Assembly: GCF_001027105.1 (NCBI RefSeq)
Contig: NZ_CP011526.1
Location: forward strand, 2,356,001 to 2,420,000
Source: Staphylococcus aureus
Lineage (GTDB): Bacteria; Bacillota; Bacilli; Staphylococcales; Staphylococcaceae
Direction: 5' to 3'
DNA: 64,000 nucleotides
Below, piece by piece: positions 59,062-64,000 of this stretch. Made by a program: the position numbers and the translations under genes. The notes under the pieces are model-generated. The model ran no database searches, had not been told where the DNA came from, and saw only the letters and a program-made list of their open reading frames with translations. Positions within the stretch are counted from its first letter, which is position 1, and each line of letters opens with the position of its first letter.

Positions 59062-59793
59062 TTATTCTTCATTTATAACATTTAAGAAACGTCTTAATTC
59101 TTCTGTTTTCGGACGATTGAACATCTCTTCTGGAGCCCCTTGTTCTCCGATCATGCCTTCATGAATAAATACAATGTTATTAGATACTTCTTTAGCAAAA
59201 CGCATTTCATGTGTCACAATGACCATTGTCATGCCTTCATTAGCCAAATCTTTAATAACCTTTAAAACATCATTCACAAGTTCAGGATCAAGTGCAGATG
59301 TTGGTTCATCAAACAACATCACTTTAGGGTTCATTGCTAGTGCTCTTGCAATAGCAACACGTTGTTGTTGACCACCTGATAATGCATGTGGACGTTGATC
59401 TTTGACATGTGTTAAACCAACTTTCTCAAGTAACTCAAGTGATTTCCCACGTGCCTCATCCTTTTTCAACTTTTTAACTGTGATAAGACCTTCCATTACA
59501 TTTTCTAATGCCGTCTTATGCGGAAAAAGGTTATAACTTTGAAATACCATACCAGACTGTTTACGAACTTCTATTTGTGATTTTTTATCTTTAGATGTAT
59601 ATGTTTTGCCGTTAACATAAACTGTACCTTCAGTTGGAATTTCTAATGCATTAATCATACGTAACAATGTTGTTTTACCTGAACCAGATCGACCGATTAA
59701 GGTTACAACCTCACCTTGTTCAACAGATAAATCAATACCTTTGATGACTTCAACATCATTAAATGATTTATGGATATTGTTCAATTGAATCAT
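59062..59793 (-). CDS. tcyC: TcyC, cystine ABC importer ATPase
   Basis: A 243-residue ABC ATPase of the polar-amino-acid type: Walker [10 protein letters not shown] (about 33-41), signature LSGGQQQR, Walker [14 protein letters not shown]. It energises the TcyB permease, whose last codon overlaps its start by 4 nt. In S. aureus this system takes up cystine and cysteine. The sulfur substrate is known from the family and locus, not from sequence alone. Confidence 0.88.
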   Translation of the reverse strand: MIQLNNIHKSFNDVEVIKGIDLSVEQGEVVTLIGRSGSGKTTLLRMINALEIPTEGTVYVNGKTYTSKDKKSQIEVRKQSGMVFQSYNLFPHKTALENVMEGLITVKKLKKDEARGKSLELLEKVGLTHVKDQRPHALSGGQQQRVAIARALAMNPKVMLFDEPTSALDPELVNDVLKVIKDLANEGMTMVIVTHEMRFAKEVSNNIVFIHEGMIGEQGAPEEMFNRPKTEELRRFLNVINEE

Positions 59794-60509
59794 GAGCGAT
59801 ACCCTCTTTCAATATAAGATTCATAGATACCTTGGATAATTGAAATAATAAAGCATACCACCCAGTACATTAGCGCAACTAACACATAAATTGTTAAATA
59901 TTCATATGTTGTAGACGCAACTTCTTGAGCTTTTCTAAACATTTCAGCCACTAAAATAAATCCTAATAATGATGTATCTTTGATTAAACTTAAAAATGTA
60001 TTACCTAGTGCAGGAATCGACACTCGAATTGCCTGCGGTAAAATGATACGTTGTATCGTTTGACCATACGTCATACCGATGGAATATGCAGCTTCTGTTT
60101 GTCCTTTCGGTATAGAAATAATACCGCCACGAATAATTTCCGAAGCATACGCACCTACATTTAATGATAAACCAATAATAGCAGCCACTACAGGTGCCAA
60201 TGTCCATTGGTTGTCAGCGTCATTTGTTAATAATCTACCTAATTCTGGAATACCATAAAATATGATAAATAGTTGTACTATCATTGGTGTTCCTCGAATA
60301 ATAGATACATAGACACGTGAAATACTTCTTAAAATTTTACTCGTTGAAATTCGCATTAATGCTGTAAATAATGCAATAATCAATCCTAAAACAAATGTAA
60401 CTAATGTAATAGGAATTGAATATTTGACCAAACCTTCTAGCATAGGTCCGAAAGCTTGTTTTGCAGCATCTAGCGCATGTTGTTGTTCGCTATTTAGATT
60501 TAGAAACAT
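59790..60509 (-). CDS. tcyB: TcyB, cystine ABC importer permease
   Basis: The 239-residue permease has five helices and the typical [24 protein letters not shown] loop that contacts the ATPase. Either ATG at 60509 or TTG at 60518 may start it, both within the end of tcyA. The ribosome binding site is weak, so translation is probably coupled. It forms the channel for cystine. Confidence 0.88.
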   Translation of the reverse strand: MFLNLNSEQQHALDAAKQAFGPMLEGLVKYSIPITLVTFVLGLIIALFTALMRISTSKILRSISRVYVSIIRGTPMIVQLFIIFYGIPELGRLLTNDADNQWTLAPVVAAIIGLSLNVGAYASEIIRGGIISIPKGQTEAAYSIGMTYGQTIQRIILPQAIRVSIPALGNTFLSLIKDTSLLGFILVAEMFRKAQEVASTTYEYLTIYVLVALMYWVVCFIISIIQGIYESYIERGYRS

Positions 60510-61269
60510 CTTGACCAAACCATTTCTTACCTATTTTAGCTAATTCACCGTTTTCCTCGATTTTTTTCAAGCCATCATTGAATTTTTGAACTGTTTCATC
60601 ATCTGCTTTTTTAGAAAATGCAAATGCAGATCTACTTTGTTCAGCATTACCTTTGATTGCTTTGATCTTAGCATTAGGTTTTTGTTTTTTATAATCCAAG
60701 TATGACAGACTATCATTAAATGTACCATCAACACGCTTAGACAATAATAAATCCATTGATTGGTTAAAGCCATCAACTTTTGTAATATCAGCACCTTTAT
60801 CCTTAGCTAATTTACCATAATTAGATGTGAATGTTTGTGCTAACTTCTTACCTTTAACATCATCAAAATCTTTAATATCTTTTTCATTTTCACGAATAAC
60901 TAAAACAGCACTTGAGAATGTGTAAGGCTTAGAAAATTTATATTTCTTTTCTCTATCAGGATTAATACCTACTTGGTTCGCGATTACATCAAAACGCCCT
61001 GCGTCTAAACCTGCAAACATAGAATCCCAAGAAGTTTCATTAAATTTAAGTTTTAAACCTTCTTCTTTAGCCACTGCTTTAATAACATCAATATCGTAAC
61101 CAGTTAATTTACCATCTTTATCGTGGAAACTAAATGGTGCATAAGTCCCCTCAGTCCCAACATTAATTGTCTTGCTATCTTTACTAGCTTCCTTGTCTTT
61201 CGACGAATTGTTTCCGCATGCAGCCAATATGAAAACGAAAGCTATCATCACAAATAAAAGTCTTTTCAT
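60490..61269 (-). CDS. tcyA: TcyA, cystine-binding lipoprotein
   Basis: A 259-residue solute-binding lipoprotein with lipobox LAAC (Cys18). It has the family-3 amino-acid-binding features GTYAPFSFHDKDGKLTGYDIDVIKAVAKEEGL and the ARFDVIANQV-like segment. It captures cystine outside the cell. First gene of tcyABC; the ATG at 61269 has aaggagata upstream. Confidence 0.88.
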   Translation of the reverse strand: MKRLLFVMIAFVFILAACGNNSSKDKEASKDSKTINVGTEGTYAPFSFHDKDGKLTGYDIDVIKAVAKEEGLKLKFNETSWDSMFAGLDAGRFDVIANQVGINPDREKKYKFSKPYTFSSAVLVIRENEKDIKDFDDVKGKKLAQTFTSNYGKLAKDKGADITKVDGFNQSMDLLLSKRVDGTFNDSLSYLDYKKQKPNAKIKAIKGNAEQSRSAFAFSKKADDETVQKFNDGLKKIEENGELAKIGKKWFGQDVSKSK

Positions 61270-61389
61270 AGAATATATCTCCTTATTCTTATTATTCTAA
61301 TCGGAATAAAAATATTTTAATCTGAAATGCCGGATAAGTCAATATGTTGAACTTTTGCTAAAAAGCTTTATATAGCTAGCAACTTATAT

Positions 61390-62829
61390 TTATTGACGAG
61401 AATCAACTTCTTTTTTCTTACCTTGTAACATAAATGAACAAAAGAAACTAACAACTGTAATCAATAATGCAAATAAAAATCCAGCGTGATAACCATGCAA
61501 CATCGTATCAACTTTAATTTGATTCATCATATCAATTTTGTTCATGCCATTATAGTCTGACATAGTTGGAGAAAAGTTTTTGCTTGCATGGGATAAAATA
61601 GTAATTAATGCAGCTGTTCCGATAGAACCAGCAATTTGTTGTACTGTGTTTGTCATAGATGAACCATGTGCATTCATTTCTGGCTTTAATTGATTCATCG
61701 TATGGGTCATTACTGGAATTAATCCTAACGCGATACCAACCATTCGAATCGCATAAACTGTTGCCAACATGATTGTTGATGTTTGTTCATCCATTACAAC
61801 AAAATAAGCCGTAGTAATAACAACAATCGCCATACCTACTAAAGCAAGATTTCTAGGACCAAACTTTTCATATAAAGCACCCGAAGTCATCGACATAAAT
61901 GCCATAACAATTGCTCCTGGTAATAAAGTTAATCCAGAATCTAAAGCTGAACGATGCAATAAATTTTGCACAAAGATAGGTAAAATCGTTTCCGAACCAA
62001 TCATCGATACCATTGTGACACCCATAATAATGATACCAACTGTAAATTGTTTATTTTTAAATACAGCAAAATTTAATAATGGTGTTGATAGCCGATATTG
62101 ACGTAATACAAATAATGCGACTAAAACAACGCCTCCAATCATAGATACTAATACGATAGGATTATCAAAACCTTTTTCTGAAATTGAACTCGTTCCATAC
62201 AATAACCCGCCGAAACCTAGTACAGAAAAAATGACAGAAATAAAATCAATAGGTACTTTAATTGTAGTTCCAACATTTTTTATCGTTTTAAATCCAATTA
62301 AAAATGTCACAGCTGCAATTGGAGCGACAACATGGAAAAGCGATCTCCAGTTAAAATATTCAACAAGGTAACCTGAAAGAGTAGGTCCAATAGCTGGTGC
62401 TAAACCAATTACCAAACCAAATATCCCCATATATTTACCGCGTTCATGTGGTTGGAAAACATCCAAAATCGTTGTCATCATCAATGGCATCATAATACCT
62501 GCGCCTAACGCCTGAATAATTCTAGCAACTAATAATGTTGCAAAGTGCGGACTCAAGCCGCCGAGTAATGTACCTAAGAAAAAGATAGAAATACCCACTA
62601 AAAACACTTGTCTTGTTGTATAACGTTGTATAACAAGCGCGGACAAAGGAATAACAATCCCATTAGTCAATAAAAAAGCTGTTGTCAGCCATTGAACTTG
62701 TGTATATGAAATTTCAAAATCTTTCATAATACTTGGTAAAGCCGTCACTAATAGTGTTTCATTTAATAATCCAAAAAATCCACCCATCAGCATAGTAATA
62801 ATCATCGTTAATTTTTGTTTCTTCGACAT
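61390..62829 (-). CDS. 14-helix multidrug efflux transporter (DHA2 major facilitator)
   Basis: A 479-residue transporter of the EmrB/LmrB/QacA group with about 14 helices. Motifs include LNETLLVTALPSIMKDF at the start, LGGLSPHFATLLVARIIQALGAGIMMPL, and the GPTLSGYLVEYFNWRSLF antiporter motif C region. It exports drugs or fatty acids using the proton gradient. The substrate cannot be inferred. The ATG at 62829 is preceded by gaggggga. Confidence 0.87.
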   Translation of the reverse strand: MSKKQKLTMIITMLMGGFFGLLNETLLVTALPSIMKDFEISYTQVQWLTTAFLLTNGIVIPLSALVIQRYTTRQVFLVGISIFFLGTLLGGLSPHFATLLVARIIQALGAGIMMPLMMTTILDVFQPHERGKYMGIFGLVIGLAPAIGPTLSGYLVEYFNWRSLFHVVAPIAAVTFLIGFKTIKNVGTTIKVPIDFISVIFSVLGFGGLLYGTSSISEKGFDNPIVLVSMIGGVVLVALFVLRQYRLSTPLLNFAVFKNKQFTVGIIIMGVTMVSMIGSETILPIFVQNLLHRSALDSGLTLLPGAIVMAFMSMTSGALYEKFGPRNLALVGMAIVVITTAYFVVMDEQTSTIMLATVYAIRMVGIALGLIPVMTHTMNQLKPEMNAHGSSMTNTVQQIAGSIGTAALITILSHASKNFSPTMSDYNGMNKIDMMNQIKVDTMLHGYHAGFLFALLITVVSFFCSFMLQGKKKEVDSRQ

Positions 62830-63002
62830 TTAAAGCTTCCCCCTCACCATCTAAAAAACGACACACATTTTTAGATATCCGGTAATTATACCCATTTTCC
62901 AAAAAATTAGCACGACTTTATTACAATTTCTTTAAAACGTAATCATTACTATTTACATATGAGTAGTTATCGGTCATAATATATTTACAAGGAGGGATAG
63001 AG

Positions 63003-63107
63003 ATGAAATTAGATTTACAGACTGCTCGTCGTAATTTAAATAGCCCTAACATTAAAACAAGAAAGCGTGCTTTAAAGATTATTAAGCAACATAAAAGAGC
63101 GAAATAA
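63003..63107 (+). CDS. 34-residue basic protein, putative metal-homeostasis family
   Basis: A short ORF: MKLDLQTARRNLNSPNIK then TRKRALKIIKQHKRAK. It has 12 Lys/Arg of 34 residues and a strong ribosome binding site (aggagggatag) 6 nt upstream of the ATG at 63003. Small proteins of this kind, with an N-terminal ARRNLNSPNIKTRKRALKII pattern, are annotated in Firmicutes as putative metal homeostasis proteins (from memory). The basic helix suggests nucleic-acid or membrane contact. It ends before a hairpin with a T-run at 63241-63262. Confidence 0.8.
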   Translation: MKLDLQTARRNLNSPNIKTRKRALKIIKQHKRAK

Positions 63108-63214
63108 TTGTTTTAATTTGACTATATTGTATGTCTAACTATATTTTCGAGTATCCCTAGCTCGTTAATATAAACTCTATACTTAACTATTTCCTTACAT
63201 TACTTCACATATTT

Positions 63215-63262
63215 AAGAGCTGCATATACACTCACTCCTTGTGTACATGCAGCTCTTTTTTT
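63215..63262. terminator. Terminator between the 34-residue gene and gpmA
   Basis: Arms aagagctgcatatacac (63215-63231) and gtgtacatgcagctctt (63241-63257), one mismatch, then a T-run on the plus strand. It also follows the gpmA stop codon on the minus strand. Confidence 0.85.
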
Positions 63263-63947
63263 ATAAGTAGTATTTATCTATAACTTCTAAATCATCCGTT
63301 AATTCATAAACAAGCGGTGCACCTGTTTTAATTTCATAATTAATGATATCTTCATCTGACACATCTTCAAGATATTTAATCAATGCGCGAATTGAATTTC
63401 CGTGTGCAGAAACTAATACCGTTTGACCATCTAGCAAATATTGTGAAATATGATCTGTCCAAAATGGTATCACTCGAACTAAAGTATCTTTCAGACTTTC
63501 AGAATAAGGCATCATACGTTTATCTAAATGATTATATCGACGATCAGCTAAGTAAGCTTCACGTTGTTCTTCGGTTTCAGCAGGTGGTTTCACATCATAA
63601 GAACGACGCCAAATATGTACTTGTTCTTCTCCAAATTCTTTTCTAGCATCATCTTTATTTAAGCCTTGCAATCCACCATAGTGGCGTTCATTTAAACGCC
63701 AGCTTTTATATACAGGAATCCATTGTTGTTTAGATTCAGTTAAAATATAATGCGTTGTATCTAAAGCACGTGTTAATAACGATGTAAAAGCTACATCGAT
63801 GGCAATGTTATTTTCTCTTACTTTTTCACCTGCTCTAGTCGCTTCATTAATACCTTGTTCAGATAAATTAACATCTTCCCATCCAGTAAATAAGTTTTTA
63901 GCATTCCACTCGCTTTGTCCATGACGACATAAAATTAATTTTGGCAT
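63261..63947 (-). CDS. gpmA: 2,3-bisphosphoglycerate-dependent phosphoglycerate mutase
   Basis: The 228-residue glycolytic enzyme interconverts 3- and 2-phosphoglycerate. The catalytic histidine is His9 in LCRHGQSEWN. LNERHYGGLQGLNK gives the acid/base glutamate, and VLVSAHGNSIRAL supplies the second histidine. Length and motifs fit the dPGM family. The ATG at 63947 has aaagaggtt upstream. The remaining 53 bases show nothing further. Confidence 0.94.
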   Translation of the reverse strand: MPKLILCRHGQSEWNAKNLFTGWEDVNLSEQGINEATRAGEKVRENNIAIDVAFTSLLTRALDTTHYILTESKQQWIPVYKSWRLNERHYGGLQGLNKDDARKEFGEEQVHIWRRSYDVKPPAETEEQREAYLADRRYNHLDKRMMPYSESLKDTLVRVIPFWTDHISQYLLDGQTVLVSAHGNSIRALIKYLEDVSDEDIINYEIKTGAPLVYELTDDLEVIDKYYL

Positions 63948-64000
63948 AACTTATAACCTCTTTCCTTTAATCTTTAGGACGTTATTTCAGGGATATTTTA

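Overview
The window is a stretch of Staphylococcus aureus chromosome. The DNA is AT-rich with S. aureus-type codon use. It carries gene sets diagnostic of the species: tcaRAB, hssRS-hrtAB, iruO, rsp with its divergent long RNA, sarZ, nreABC-narGHJI, nirRBD, an axe/txe toxin-antitoxin pair, a lipoprotein DsbA, fmhA and tcyABC. No phage, plasmid, CRISPR array, rRNA or tRNA was seen. Apart from an insertion-sequence remnant and repeat clusters, this reads as core genome.

Layout. 0-2.4 kb: glycopeptide-resistance-associated tcaB (partial), tcaA and the MarR regulator tcaR, all on the minus strand. 2.6-4.6 kb: a YdcF/SanA-like membrane protein, then a repeat cluster holding a decayed IS1182-type transposase. 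4.6-8.6 kb: heme detoxification, with hrtAB divergent from hssRS and the HssR direct repeat between them. 8.7-19.5 kb: a LytTR/DUF3021 pair, malate:quinone oxidoreductase, L-lactate permease (cre and Rex sites upstream), a teichoic-acid polymerase-like gene, a lipoprotein, two acetyltransferases, a YhdH-type reductase, and iruO behind a perfect Fur box. 19.6-25.4 kb: membrane proteins, a divergent TetR/YhgE-like efflux pair, corA, sucrose PTS scrA with twin operators, and a DUF1722 gene. 25.4-29.0 kb: a 1.5-kb gene-free stretch, interpreted as the SSR42 long RNA, followed by rsp. 29-37 kb: small proteins, a 61-bp tandem repeat, gltT, sarZ, an Hsp20, narT, a metalloprotease gene broken by an in-frame stop, and a MerR-TipAS regulator.

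37.4-52.7 kb is a nitrate/nitrite respiration island, nearly all on the minus strand. It holds the oxygen/nitrate sensor nreABC, nitrate reductase narGHJI, assimilatory-type nitrite reductase nirBD with siroheme genes (nirR and a uroporphyrinogen methyltransferase), and the nitrite channel nirC. NreC-type palindromes and Rex-type sites lie upstream of narG and nirR, and an NreC-type palindrome lies upstream of narT. Nitrate and oxygen sensing therefore appear to be combined with NADH/NAD+ sensing. 52.9-64 kb: small membrane and START-like proteins, zinc lipoprotein adcA (fused to ZinT), axe/txe flanked by direct repeats, dsbA, fmhA, the cystine importer tcyABC, a 14-helix efflux pump, a 34-residue basic protein and gpmA.

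The strongest unexplained signal is a degenerate array of about 30 (T/A)TGATG/TAGATG-like motifs spaced about 13-19 bp at 25.72-26.30 kb, inside the presumed SSR42 RNA. Also notable: axe/txe sits between two near-identical repeats that resemble the end of the IS remnant; the IS remnant is nested in a palindromic intergenic repeat; and the tandem repeat upstream of gltT seems to have grown from one arm of the gltT terminator.
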